Below are positions 1-8,382 of a DNA stretch of 64,000 nucleotides, piece after piece. Origin of the DNA: Actinomyces qiguomingii (GTDB lineage: Bacteria; Actinomycetota; Actinomycetes; Actinomycetales; Actinomycetaceae); assembly GCF_004102025.1 (NCBI RefSeq), contig NZ_CP025228.1, forward strand, positions 558,001 through 622,000. Direction: 5' to 3'. The position numbers and the translations under genes were made by a program. How positions within the stretch are numbered: the stretch's first letter is position 1; every line of letters begins with the position of its first letter. A model generated the notes under the pieces. The model made no database searches. It saw only the letters and a list, made by a program, of their open reading frames with translations, and was not told the origin of the DNA.

Positions 1-514
1 CGCGCCGCAGCAGTACATGAACGGGCTTGCGGTGCTCGGCCAGATCGCGTCGCAGCCGGAACCACCAGGTCTGCAGGCGCGGACGGCGCAGCACCAGCGC
101 GTCCGCGAGCACTCCCGCCTCTCGACACCGGTCAATGAGCTCCGCCGCGAACACGCCCTCGGCCACATAGGCGGGAACGGCGTCGACGTCAAGGGTGGTG
201 TAGTCGACCGTGGCGTTGTCCTGAATGGAGTACACGGGCACGGTTGTGGACCCGGTGGCGCATAGGTCGAGAATCGCCGTCATGGCCCGGTCGGCGTCCC
301 AGGAGGCAGAATCATCCCAGTCGATGGCATGCTGGGCCTCGGCGCGTGTGACGCCGTCGGCCCCCGAAATGGAGCCGTCCAGCAATGGCATACCCGGCTC
401 GTCGCCGTCGCGATAGAAGTCGTCGAGCTTCAGGCGCCGAGCGCCTACACGGCGCAGCAGGGAGGTCTTGCCGGAGCCGGAAGGGCCGGTAAGCAAAATG
501 ACACGGGTGCTCAC
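1..514 (-). CDS. Uridine kinase-like P-loop protein (3' end cut by window)
   Basis: The visible 171 residues begin with a GTG codon at 512-514 and show a Walker A motif GPSGSGKT at residues 10-17, followed by LDDFYRDGDEPG, where nucleoside/uridine kinases carry the substrate-binding D-D-F-Y segment. The middle section (YSIQDNATVDY...YVAEGVFAAEL) matches the uridine kinase/phosphoribulokinase fold, so the likely reaction is phosphorylation of a nucleoside or small metabolite by NTP in the cytoplasm. The gene runs off the left edge, so its C-terminus is unseen. It diverges from the ROK regulator, leaving about 100 bp for two promoters. The GTG start places the P-loop at the normal distance from the N-terminus. 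The exact substrate cannot be assigned. Confidence 0.8.
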   Translation of the reverse strand, partial: MSTRVILLTGPSGSGKTSLLRRVGARRLKLDDFYRDGDEPGMPLLDGSISGADGVTRAEAQHAIDWDDSASWDADRAMTAILDLCATGSTTVPVYSIQDNATVDYTTLDVDAVPAYVAEGVFAAELIDRCREAGVLADALVLRRPRLQTWWFRLRRDLAEHRKPVHVLLRR

Positions 515-616
515 GGAACCCAAGGCTAGCCGCTGTGTAGGAGCGAAGTGGCCGAGCCGCCGTCGGAGTCGGGAATCGGATACTATCGCCGCGAAGGGCA
601 AGCGTGAGGCAGCGTC

Positions 617-1825
617 ATGGGCAACGTGCGAGAGGCTGAGACGAGTGAACTCCTTGGGCTGATCCGTCGTGGCGAGGCAACCACCCGGCCCGAGTTGCAG
701 GATCGCCTACAACTGTCGCGCGTCACCCTGGGTAAGCGCCTGGATACCCTGCTCCGTGCGGGTCTGGTGGATGAGGCCGGTCAGGACGCCTCGACCGGCG
801 GCAGGCCACGCACGGTGTTCCGGATCCGACCGGACTGCGGCGTGTTGCTGGCCGTCGACATCGGCAGTTCGCGCACCAATTTGGCGGTGACGGACTTCGC
901 TGGAACGATCCTCATCCGCGACGGCCGACTGCTGGATCTGTCCGGCGGCCCGGGAGCGGTGTTGCCCTGGGTGCGTCATCGCCTAACGGAAATGCTTAAG
1001 GAGCTCGGCGCCACGGGCAGAGTCCTCGGCCTGGGAGTCTGCGTACCCGGCCCGGTCGATCCGGCGTCGGGGAGGCTGGCCCATCCAGCACTCATGCCCG
1101 GCTGGCACGGCGTCGATATCGCGGCGGAACTGTCGGGGGACTTCGACGGCGTTCCGGTGGCTGTGGGCAGCGATGTGCAGGTGGCCGCACTCGGCGAATA
1201 CCGGATGCACTGGTCCAACTCCGACGACATCGTGCTGGTCAAAGCGGGGGAGGGGATCGCCGCGGCCGCCGTGATCAACGGCGTCGTGCGTACGGGCGCC
1301 ACCGGAGCGGCCGGGGAGATCGGGCACGTGCAGATTCCGGAGGGCCGGCAGTGCCGCTGCGGGAGATTCGGCTGCCTGGAGTCGGTTGCCGGCGGCTGGT
1401 CCCTGCGGGAGCGTCTGAGCGAGGCCGGCTGGACCGTGGACAGCAGTGAGGAACTGGCCGGGCTCGCCCTGCGCGGGGATTCGCTGAGCATCGAACTGCT
1501 GGAGCGTTCGGCGTGGCTCGTGGGCCGCGCGTTGGCCCCGGTGGTTGCGGTCCTGAACCCCTGCGCAGTGGTGGTCGCCGGTGCGCTAGCCGACGGCGGA
1601 GCGGGGTACCTGGATCCGTTGCGTTCGGTGCTTGAGGCGATTGGGCCGCAGGAGGTGACTCGGCCGCTCGTCGTCGTGCCCGCGCAACTGGGGGCTGACG
1701 TCGGCGTGGTCGGGGCGGCCCTGCTGGTGCAGGATCTGCTCACCGACCCGGCGCACCTGGATCGGTTGATGTCGAGGGTGTCGTCGGAGAACAGCGACGG
1801 CGGTTTTGTAAAACTCTTTACATAA
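617..1825 (+). CDS. ROK family transcriptional regulator
   Basis: 402 residues. Residues 1-70 form a winged helix-turn-helix (TSELLGLIRRGEATTRPELQDRL then GRPRTVFRI), and the rest is a ROK sugar-kinase-like fold. Seen motifs are DIGSSRT (residue 81, phosphate-binding type), EIGH and the zinc-binding CRCGRFGCLE at about residue 246. The segment GSDVQVAALGE keeps the Asp where ROK kinases have their catalytic base, so sugar binding is likely and kinase activity is possible but unproven. A GAGG ribosome site lies 9 bases before ATG. It sits 66 bases upstream of a three-gene PTS on the same strand and probably senses the sugar or sugar phosphate handled by that PTS. Confidence 0.9.
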   Translation: MGNVREAETSELLGLIRRGEATTRPELQDRLQLSRVTLGKRLDTLLRAGLVDEAGQDASTGGRPRTVFRIRPDCGVLLAVDIGSSRTNLAVTDFAGTILIRDGRLLDLSGGPGAVLPWVRHRLTEMLKELGATGRVLGLGVCVPGPVDPASGRLAHPALMPGWHGVDIAAELSGDFDGVPVAVGSDVQVAALGEYRMHWSNSDDIVLVKAGEGIAAAAVINGVVRTGATGAAGEIGHVQIPEGRQCRCGRFGCLESVAGGWSLRERLSEAGWTVDSSEELAGLALRGDSLSIELLERSAWLVGRALAPVVAVLNPCAVVVAGALADGGAGYLDPLRSVLEAIGPQEVTRPLVVVPAQLGADVGVVGAALLVQDLLTDPAHLDRLMSRVSSENSDGGFVKLFT

Positions 1826-1891
1826 CGGGTCTGTGGGCGGTATTGTCGTGGGCACCGGAACTCAACGGCCCCTATGCGAGAAGAGGCGACG

Positions 1892-2389
1892 ATGGCTGTT
1901 CTCACTCTGTCCACCGCTTTACCGGACACTTCCTTCCGGCTCGACGTCGAGGCGGCCGACTGGCGCGATGCGCTGCGGCTCGCGGGGGAGGGACTGATCG
2001 CCTCCGGTGTGGCGACGCCTACGTACACCGAGGAGATGATCGCGGCCGTGGAGGAACACGGCCCCTACATCGTGATCGCGCCGGGGCTCGCCCTGGCTCA
2101 CTCACGCCCCTCGCCGGCGGTGCTGCGCACGGGTATGAGCTGGGTGCGGCTGGTGCATCCGGTGGACTTCGGCAGCCCTAATGATCCGGTGCGACACATT
2201 ATCGGCCTAGCGGCCAAGGGCGAGCAGGAGCACCTGGATGTCATGGCAGCGCTCGCCCGCGCCCTATCCGATCCCGTCTCACGATCCGAACTGGACCGTG
2301 TTCCCACCCCCGCGGCGTTGCGTGCGCTGCTCGACCCCGACTCCACCAACACCACTACCGAAACCTCTACCGGATTGGAAGAAGAATGA
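1892..2389 (+). CDS. PTS EIIA component, ascorbate/mannitol type
   Basis: 165 residues from the ATG at 1892; an in-frame ATG at 1874 is possible, but the AGAGG-like site in between favours 1892. The domain is of the PTS_EIIA_2 (mannitol/fructose/ascorbate) class. The phosphorylated His is most likely His70 in APGLALAHSRP, the typical context for UlaC/SgaA-like proteins. It receives phosphate from HPr and passes it to the EIIB encoded next. It overlaps the EIIB start by ATGA, which implies coupled translation. Cytoplasmic. The sugar is not determined by this subunit. Confidence 0.88.
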   Translation: MAVLTLSTALPDTSFRLDVEAADWRDALRLAGEGLIASGVATPTYTEEMIAAVEEHGPYIVIAPGLALAHSRPSPAVLRTGMSWVRLVHPVDFGSPNDPVRHIIGLAAKGEQEHLDVMAALARALSDPVSRSELDRVPTPAALRALLDPDSTNTTTETSTGLEEE

Positions 2390-2658
2390 ACATCACCTGC
2401 GTCTGTGGCATGGGCATCGGAACCTCGATGCTGCTGAAGATGAACGTTGAGCAGGCTGCGTCCTCCCTCGGCTTGGATGCGGAGGTCAGCACCGCCGATA
2501 TCGGCACCGCCAAGGGCGCCGCCCAGAGCGCCGACCTGATTATCACCTCTGCCGAGTTGGCTGAGGAGCTCACGGGCCTGTCTACGCCGATCGCCGTCGT
2601 CCACAACTTCACCGACGTCTCTGAAATCGAGGCCGCTCTGAAGGAGAAGACGCAGTGA
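2386..2658 (+). CDS. PTS EIIB component, ascorbate (SgaB/UlaB) type
   Basis: 90 residues. The active-site Cys is Cys7 in CVCGMGIGTS, the phosphocysteine loop of lactose/ascorbate-type EIIB proteins. It accepts phosphate from EIIA and transfers it to the sugar as EIIC carries it across the membrane. The start overlaps the EIIA stop (ATGA) and the stop overlaps the EIIC GTG start (GTGA), so the three PTS subunits form one translationally coupled unit. The length is normal for a free-standing EIIB of this family. Confidence 0.9.
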   Translation: MNITCVCGMGIGTSMLLKMNVEQAASSLGLDAEVSTADIGTAKGAAQSADLIITSAELAEELTGLSTPIAVVHNFTDVSEIEAALKEKTQ

Positions 2659-4136
2659 ACGCGCTGGTCGCGGTACTCGACTTCATCAGCCAGGAGATCC
2701 TGAACGTTCCCGCTTACCTGATCGGCATAGTTGCCGCCGTCGGTCTGATCGCCCTGCGCAAGTCCGCCGGGCAGGTCATCGGCGGGGGACTGAAAGCCGC
2801 AATGGGCTACCTCATTCTCGGTGCGGGCGCCACCGTGGTGACGGCTTCGCTAGCCCCCTTCGGCGATCTCATCTTCCGGGTTACCGGGGCCCACGGCGTG
2901 GTTCCTACCAATGAGGTCATCACCGCACAGGCCGCAAGCGAGTACGGCACCACCTCCGCCTATTTGATTGTGCTCAGCTTCCTGATCATGCTGCTGCTGG
3001 CCAGGTTCACCCCGCTGAAGTACGTGTTCCTGACCGGGCACCACATGGTGTTCATGGCGACGCTGCTGGCCGTGGTCCTTTCGGTGGGTTTCGGCCCCGG
3101 GCATTCCGCCCTTGTGGTTGCGGTCGGCTCGGTGCTGATGGGCATCATCATGGTGGTGATGCCGGCCTTCGCCCAGCCGTACATGAACCGGGTGACCGGG
3201 GATGACAAGTTGGCCGTGGGCCACTTCAACACCGTCGGCTACGTGTTGGCGGGCGCGCTCGGCAGCGCCGTCGGCAAGCGCTCGCGCTCCACCGAGGACA
3301 TGAAGTTCCCGCAGGGGCTGCGCTTTCTGCGCGACTCCATGGTCTCAACCACGCTGCTCATGCTGGTCCTGTACCTGGTGTTCGCCGTCTGGGGCATGAT
3401 CGCCGTGCCCAAGGAGGAGCTGATGGGGGTCTTCGAGGGGGCGCAAACCTCAGACACCTACGGCTCCTACATCATGGCGGCCTTCGCCCAGGCGCTGCAG
3501 TTCGGAATCGGTGTCAGCATCATCCTGTACGGGGTGCGCATAATCCTGGGTGAACTGGTCCCCGCATTCCAGGGGATCGCCAACCGCGTGGTGCCCGGCG
3601 CCAAGCCCGCGCTCGACATTCCGATCGTCTTCCCCTTCGGGCCCAACGCCTCCCTGATCGGCTTCATCGCCTCCTTCGTGGGCGGGTTGGCGGCGCTGGC
3701 GCTGATCGCCGTCTGGTTCGGTCCCGCCTGGGGGATGGCGCTGATTCTGCCCGGTATGGTCCCGCACTTCTTCGACGGCGGTGGGGCAGGCGTGTTCGGC
3801 AATGCCACCGGCGGTCGCCGCGGCGCGATCCTGGGAGGCTTCGTCAACGGCATGCTCATCACCTTCCTACCCGCCGCGCTGCTGACCGTTATGGGGTCAC
3901 TCGGTCTGGCCAATTCCACCTTCGGTGACGCCGACTTCGGCTGGTTCGGTTCGATTGTGGGGCTGCTTAGCCGTCTGGGCGCCGCGGGCGGCTCGCTGAC
4001 CGCACTGGGATTCGGCGCGATCTTGTTCGCGGCCGCCTGGTGGTACCAGGTGCGGCTGGTGAACAACGGTTGGCTGCCCGCCTCCGAGCGGGCGGCACTG
4101 CAGGAAGCGAACAAGGCGGCGGCTACGGCCAGCTGA
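2655..4136 (+). CDS. PTS EIIC permease, SgaT/UlaA type
   Basis: 493 residues starting at GTG, with about ten hydrophobic segments and hallmark stretches of the ascorbate-type EIIC family such as GFGPGHSALVV, PHFFDGGGAGVFGNATGG and GRRGAILGGF. It is the membrane channel that carries the sugar while EIIB phosphorylates it. The length is close to UlaA-type proteins (about 465). No lactonase or UlaD/E/F-type catabolic genes follow: the next gene on the plus strand is far away, so the substrate may be something other than ascorbate. A strong hairpin at 4171-4200 ends the operon. Confidence 0.9.
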   Translation: MNALVAVLDFISQEILNVPAYLIGIVAAVGLIALRKSAGQVIGGGLKAAMGYLILGAGATVVTASLAPFGDLIFRVTGAHGVVPTNEVITAQAASEYGTTSAYLIVLSFLIMLLLARFTPLKYVFLTGHHMVFMATLLAVVLSVGFGPGHSALVVAVGSVLMGIIMVVMPAFAQPYMNRVTGDDKLAVGHFNTVGYVLAGALGSAVGKRSRSTEDMKFPQGLRFLRDSMVSTTLLMLVLYLVFAVWGMIAVPKEELMGVFEGAQTSDTYGSYIMAAFAQALQFGIGVSIILYGVRIILGELVPAFQGIANRVVPGAKPALDIPIVFPFGPNASLIGFIASFVGGLAALALIAVWFGPAWGMALILPGMVPHFFDGGGAGVFGNATGGRRGAILGGFVNGMLITFLPAALLTVMGSLGLANSTFGDADFGWFGSIVGLLSRLGAAGGSLTALGFGAILFAAAWWYQVRLVNNGWLPASERAALQEANKAAATAS

Positions 4137-4170
4137 CTGAGCGCAGCAGCCCGAATTCGACGTATCCGAC

Positions 4171-4200
4171 GGGGCCCGGCGAACGTAGTCGCCGGGCCCC
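4171..4200 (+). terminator. Terminator hairpin after the PTS operon
   Basis: A perfect 12-bp stem GGGGCCCGGCGA / TCGCCGGGCCCC with a 6-base loop (ACGTAG) lies 34 bases after the EIIC stop. There is no clean U tract. The next gene is convergent, so it may serve both strands. Confidence 0.75.
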
Positions 4201-4203
4201 GTC

Positions 4204-4332
4204 ATTTCGACCGAACTCGGTGGTTATTTCGACCGAACTCGGTGGTTATTTCGACCGAACTCGGTGGTTATTTCGACCGAACTCGGTGGTTATTTCGACC
4301 GAACTCGGTGGTTATTTCGACCGAACTCGGTG
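4204..4332. repeat. 22-bp tandem repeat array A (6 copies)
   Basis: Five complete copies and one 19-base partial copy of a 22-bp unit whose core is ACCGAACTCGGT followed by GGTTATTTCG, almost identical to one another. The core is a short inverted repeat (ACCGA-AC-TCGGT). The array lies 17 bases downstream of the polyol dehydrogenase stop. On the coding strand of that gene the core reads ACCGAGTTCGGT. The same family recurs at 23983-24090 and 25032-25176. It is not a CRISPR because copies are directly adjacent without spacers. Confidence 0.95.
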
Positions 4333-4348
4333 AAAGGGGGGCAGGTGA

Positions 4349-5800
4349 TCACTCGGGCGAGCCGAGCAGGGCGCGCATGCGGGCGCGGGCGCCCTCGCGC
4401 TTTAGCGCCGCCAGCTCCTCGGTGTAGGCGGTGCGGAAGCGCTTGTCATCGACCAGGTCACCGAAGATCTCCCGGTTGCCGATGAAGCCGAGCTCATCGC
4501 CCGCCTCCTGCTTCTCTGCGAAGGGCCGCAGGTCGTCGGCCACCGGGATCGCCTCCCCGTTCTCGTCGGTGCCGAGCACCCCCAGCGACCAGGCGGCGCA
4601 CATGGCCGCACCCAGGCGTACCGGGCCGTCGACCGTCAGGTTGTCGCGCACGGTCGGCAGCACGAACTTCGGCATGCCGGAGGGGCCGAACTGCGCCAGC
4701 CGCAGCAGCGTGTCCGCGATAGCCTCATTGGTGAAGCGCTCGAAGAGCGTGTCAATGTACTCATCCAGGTCGATGTCCGGCACCGGCAGCAGCCGCGGCC
4801 GCGCCTCGCGCTCCAGGTAGGCGCGCACCCAGGCGGCGATGTCGCCGTCGGCGGCGGCCGTGTGCGCGTACTCCATACCCAGCAGCCGCCCCCAGTGCGC
4901 CAGTCCCTGGTGGGAGGCGTTCAGCAGCCGCAGCTTCATCAGTTCGTAGGGGACGACGTCGTCGACCATCTGCACCCCGACCTCCTCGTACGGCGGGCGC
5001 CCGGCGGGGAACTCATCCTCCAGCACCCACTGGGTGAAGGGCTCGGCCACCACCGGCCAGGCGTCCTCAACGTTCAGCTCGGCGCGCACCTCCTCGACGT
5101 CGGCGGGGGTGGTCTGTGGGGTGATGCGGTCGACCATGCAGTTGGGGAAGGCGACATTGGCGTCGATCCAGTCGGCCAGCTCCGGGTCACACAGGCGTGC
5201 CTGGGCCACGACGGCGGTGCGGGCGATCTTGCCGTTTCCGGGCAGATTGTCGCAGCTCATCACGGTGAAGGGAGCGACCCCGGCCTCGCGGCGCAGTCGC
5301 AGGGCCTCCACGATGTAGCCGAAGGAGGTCTCCGGCTCGTGGGGGTTGGCGGCGTCGTGGGCGGCTCCGGGGGTGTCGGGAAGGAAGGCGCCGGTGGCGT
5401 CGTCGATGTTGTATCCGCCCTCGGTGACGGTTAGGGAGACGATCCGAGTGGTGGGCGCGGTCATCACCTCCAGCACACCGGCGCGGTCCTCGGGTGCGAA
5501 GCGGTAGTCGCAGATGGAGCCGATGATCGCCGGCTCGTGGTGACCGTCGGGGTGCTTGAGGGTCAGGCTGTACAGGAAGTCCTGCCCGGTCAGGGCGTCA
5601 CGCATGCGGGCGTCCTGGGGCAGCAGGCCCACCCCGCAGATGCCCCAGTCCAAGGCCTTGCCATCTCGCATCAGGCGGTCGAGGTACATGGCCTGGTGGG
5701 CGCGGTGGAAGCCGCCCACACCCATGTGGACGATGCCGATGGTGATGGCGGAACGGTCGTAGGTGGGGGCGAGGGGGGAGGCGGCGAGTGTGGTGGTCAT
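4349..5800 (-). CDS. Mannitol 2-dehydrogenase family polyol oxidoreductase
   Basis: About 483 residues. The NAD-binding N-terminus has IVHMGVGGFHRAHQ (GxGxxHR type), and the catalytic Lys of the polyol-specific long-chain dehydrogenases lies in KLRLLNASHQGLAHWG near residue 288. The family oxidises mannitol, arabitol or related polyols to ketoses with NAD. The adjacent permease resembles ribitol/arabitol transporters, so D-arabitol or mannitol is the likely substrate. I chose the second ATG (5800) because an AAGG site sits 9 bases before it; an upstream ATG at 5809 would place that site too close. It is transcribed behind the permease, and a 22-bp repeat array begins just after its stop. Confidence 0.88.
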   Translation of the reverse strand: MTTTLAASPLAPTYDRSAITIGIVHMGVGGFHRAHQAMYLDRLMRDGKALDWGICGVGLLPQDARMRDALTGQDFLYSLTLKHPDGHHEPAIIGSICDYRFAPEDRAGVLEVMTAPTTRIVSLTVTEGGYNIDDATGAFLPDTPGAAHDAANPHEPETSFGYIVEALRLRREAGVAPFTVMSCDNLPGNGKIARTAVVAQARLCDPELADWIDANVAFPNCMVDRITPQTTPADVEEVRAELNVEDAWPVVAEPFTQWVLEDEFPAGRPPYEEVGVQMVDDVVPYELMKLRLLNASHQGLAHWGRLLGMEYAHTAAADGDIAAWVRAYLEREARPRLLPVPDIDLDEYIDTLFERFTNEAIADTLLRLAQFGPSGMPKFVLPTVRDNLTVDGPVRLGAAMCAAWSLGVLGTDENGEAIPVADDLRPFAEKQEAGDELGFIGNREIFGDLVDDKRFRTAYTEELAALKREGARARMRALLGSPE

Positions 5801-5871
5801 AATGGACATCCTTGTCTTGAATCGGTTGTGGCAGTGCGGAAATCGGCTGGCTTGTGCGGTCGGCGTCGGCC

Positions 5872-5909
5872 GGGGGCGGGCCGGGGCGCTGCGGTGCCCC
5901 GCCCCGCCA
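5872..5909 (-). terminator. GC-rich hairpin between permease and dehydrogenase
   Basis: The 124-bp gap between the two polyol genes contains an imperfect stem of GGGCGGGCCGGGGC against GCCCCGCCCCGCC around a GCTGCG-type loop. It could be a partial terminator or an mRNA-stabilising stem that sets different levels of the two proteins. No U tract is visible. Confidence 0.4.
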
Positions 5910-5933
5910 TCGGTCCATGCTCGCGTGAAATGA

Positions 5934-7253
5934 TCAGGCGGTGACCGCCTCCTTGGAGTTGTCGGCGTTGTCTAGGTCGTCATAGCTTTCCAGGATGCGG
6001 GCGTTGCCGGGCAGCTTCAAGGCGAAGCACAGGAAGAAGGAGACCACGTAGATCCCCGCCAGTGCCATGGCCACCCACAGGTAGCCGGAGGCGGTGGTCT
6101 CGTCCCCCATCAGCAGGGTGACGATGGCGGGACCAACGAAGGCGCCCAGGCCAGCACCGAGGTTCAGGATCGCCAGCGCGTTGCCGGTCTCGCCGTGGGC
6201 GTGGGCCGTGATCAGCGGCGTGGTGGGCACGTGGGCGCTGAGCCCGATACCGACCGCGGAGGTACCCAGGGCGATCAGGAAGAAGTTCGGGCCCGCAATG
6301 ATCGGGATCAGGTAGATGTAGGCCAGTGCTGCCGCCGTGATGGGGGTGGCGAACCACTGCAGGGTGTTGCGCCAGCCCAGCTTGTCCCCGACCACACCCC
6401 AGAACACATCGCCGATAATGGCCACGAAACCGAAGATGGAGAACTCCAGGATCGCCTGGGACTCCGGCATGCCGTAGACCTTGTGCAGGTAGACCACGTA
6501 GTAGGCCTGCATGCCGTACTGGCCGGAGAGGTTGATGACCTTCACGATGCCGCCTATGGAGACCTTCGGGTAGCGCCACAGCACGGAGACGGCCGAGCCG
6601 ACGGACTGGGCCACCGACTTGCCGCGGGTCTGTGCTGAAGAGGGGTGCAGCCGCAGGAACAGCATGCCGATGGTGCCGCCGATGGCTGCCAGAATCCAGC
6701 CGAGCCACAGGGTGGCGATGTGACCGATGTGCGGCAGCAGCAGGCTGGAGAAGTAGGAGCCGAGCAGCTGCATGCCGAAGCTGAAGGCGAACCAGAACCA
6801 GCCGGAGACCGAGGACTGCCGGGCCGGCGGGGTCACCATCATGGTCCAGGTCAGGAACCCGTAGGCGAACATGGGGTAGCCGAAGCCGCGCATACCGTAG
6901 AACAACAGCAGCAGCGGCAGGTTGTGACTGGGCAGGCCCACTGCGATGAACAGGGCGTCGAAGATCAGGAAGGAGACCAGTCCGATCAGCATCACCCGGC
7001 GGCAGCCGATCGCGTCGCACAGGGCGCCAGATAGGAATGCCGCGATGGCCACCACCACGCCGTAGGAGGTGACGATCATTGAGGCGTGGGAGACGGAGAA
7101 GCCGATGGCGTCGCTGGACAGGTAGTTGGTGATCCACACCGCCTCAATACCGTCACCGATCACGAAGATGATGACTGCCAGGAACCCGGTGGCGAGGTTG
7201 GTGGGGAATCCGGTCTTCTGTATGGCTGCTATGAGCCGGTTGGAGGATGGCAT
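5934..7253 (-). CDS. MFS polyol permease (RbtT/DalT/CsbX-like)
   Basis: 439 residues with 12 predicted membrane segments. The N-terminal part (FVIGDGIEAVWITNYL, GALCDAIGCRRVMLIG) and FYGMRGFGYPMFAYGFL resemble the ribitol/D-arabinitol transporter branch of the major facilitator superfamily (RbtT, DalT, CsbX). It probably imports a pentitol or hexitol by proton symport for the dehydrogenase encoded just downstream. The start is the ATG at 7253; an AAGG element is present but rather far upstream (about 13 bases). The gene follows the DeoR-type regulator after a 276-bp gap that probably holds its promoter. Confidence 0.85.
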   Translation of the reverse strand: MPSSNRLIAAIQKTGFPTNLATGFLAVIIFVIGDGIEAVWITNYLSSDAIGFSVSHASMIVTSYGVVVAIAAFLSGALCDAIGCRRVMLIGLVSFLIFDALFIAVGLPSHNLPLLLLFYGMRGFGYPMFAYGFLTWTMMVTPPARQSSVSGWFWFAFSFGMQLLGSYFSSLLLPHIGHIATLWLGWILAAIGGTIGMLFLRLHPSSAQTRGKSVAQSVGSAVSVLWRYPKVSIGGIVKVINLSGQYGMQAYYVVYLHKVYGMPESQAILEFSIFGFVAIIGDVFWGVVGDKLGWRNTLQWFATPITAAALAYIYLIPIIAGPNFFLIALGTSAVGIGLSAHVPTTPLITAHAHGETGNALAILNLGAGLGAFVGPAIVTLLMGDETTASGYLWVAMALAGIYVVSFFLCFALKLPGNARILESYDDLDNADNSKEAVTA

Positions 7254-7529
7254 CGTTGCTCGATCACCTTGTCGTTACTCAGGGCCGGCGTCCTTCGCCG
7301 GTGGGACCAGTTTGCGGCCGGGCACTGACCGCCCCGGTGACCGATTGGGGGTCTGACGGTTGCCGGTTTCTGGCGCCGAGAACTCCCAGACGGCGCGGTT
7401 CAGGATGACCGAAAGGGGACGGCGGTTACCGAAGTCGGGTACGTCGGTGACCGTTTCGGGGCTCTTTCGGTTTAAGGGCGTGGTGGTGGGTGGTCGCGGG
7501 CGCCGTCGGCGCCTGGCCGTGTCCCCAAC
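7254..7529. promoter_or_regulatory. Intergenic region upstream of the polyol operon with degenerate ACCGA repeats
   Basis: The 276 bp between the DeoR-type gene stop and the permease start should hold the polyol operon promoter. Around 7403-7450 three ACCGA-starting blocks about 20-22 bases apart look like a decayed version of the 22-bp repeat family, again 3' to a gene stop. The stretch GGGCTCTTTCGGTTTAAGGG (about 7458) recurs with few changes near 24340, so the two intergenic regions share a common element. Confidence 0.5.
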
Positions 7530-8330
7530 TCAGACCCGGTCGACCAGCGGGCCCAGGGCCTCCAGCCGCCTTGCAGTGGCCCCGCGCAGCTCTTTGCCGG
7601 TGATGATGCGCTCCAGGGAGCGCACGTGTCCGAAGCGCACGAAGGTGGAATGCCCGAACTTGGAGTGATTGCCGACGAGTATTGCGTGACGGGCCACGGT
7701 CAGGGCCATTTCCTTGACGGCCGCCACCGCCGGGTCCGGGGTGGTCAGCCAACCGTCGTCGGTGACCCCGTTGGCACCTATGAACACCAGGTCCGGCTCC
7801 ATCCGCTCCAGCATGGCGGTGGCCCAGCGATCCACTGCACCTAGAGTCTTCGGTCGTACTCGGCCGCCGACGGAGATCACGGTGTAACGGGGCCGTTCGG
7901 CGAGTTCCATTGCCGTGGGCAGGGAGGTGGTCACCACGGTGAGGGGGCGGTCCGCCGGCAGGGCACGCCCCACCAGCAGCGGCTGGTTGCCCTCGTCCAG
8001 GAAGACCGTTTCCGCATGCCCCAGGCAGTCGGCGGCCGCCCTGGCGATGCGATCCTTCTCATCGACGTGGTGGGAGGAACGGAATGCCTGACTGGTCTCA
8101 TAGGTGGAGGACTCCGCAGCGGTCACCCGCCCGTAGGAGCGGATGATGCGCCCGCTGGACTCCAGCTGGCGCAGATCACGCCGGATGGTTTCCACGGAGA
8201 CCCCGAAGAGCTCCGGCAGCGCCGAGACATCCATCTCACCGCGCTCTCGCAGTTGCGCAATGAGCGCCTCCCGGCGCGACCGGGTGTCGGTGTACGCCGC
8301 TGGCGACGCCGCGGACTCGGAGCCCGTCAT
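7530..8330 (-). CDS. DeoR/GlpR family transcriptional regulator
   Basis: 266 residues from the ATG at 8330. A GTG start at 8372 would add 14 residues; the AAGGTGAGG site upstream of 8330 makes ATG plausible. An N-terminal DeoR helix-turn-helix (RREALIAQLRERGEMDVSALPELFGVSVETIRRDL) is followed by a sugar-phosphate-sensing DeoRC domain (FLDEGNQPLLVGRALP, FIGANGVTDDGWLTTPDPAVAAVK). It lies between lutC and the polyol permease on the same strand, so it likely controls the polyol genes, the lut genes, or both. The usual inducer class is a phosphorylated sugar, and it would act as a repressor. Confidence 0.85.
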   Translation of the reverse strand: MTGSESAASPAAYTDTRSRREALIAQLRERGEMDVSALPELFGVSVETIRRDLRQLESSGRIIRSYGRVTAAESSTYETSQAFRSSHHVDEKDRIARAAADCLGHAETVFLDEGNQPLLVGRALPADRPLTVVTTSLPTAMELAERPRYTVISVGGRVRPKTLGAVDRWATAMLERMEPDLVFIGANGVTDDGWLTTPDPAVAAVKEMALTVARHAILVGNHSKFGHSTFVRFGHVRSLERIITGKELRGATARRLEALGPLVDRV

Positions 8331-8382
8331 TGCTGTTGCCGCCTCACCTTGAAGCTCCACGTGCGGCACCACCGCCGGGACT

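Noticed and set aside
4204..4332. CRISPR array
   Set aside because: Units are 22 bp and directly adjacent, with no unique spacers and no cas genes nearby; the same holds for the arrays at 23983 and 25032.
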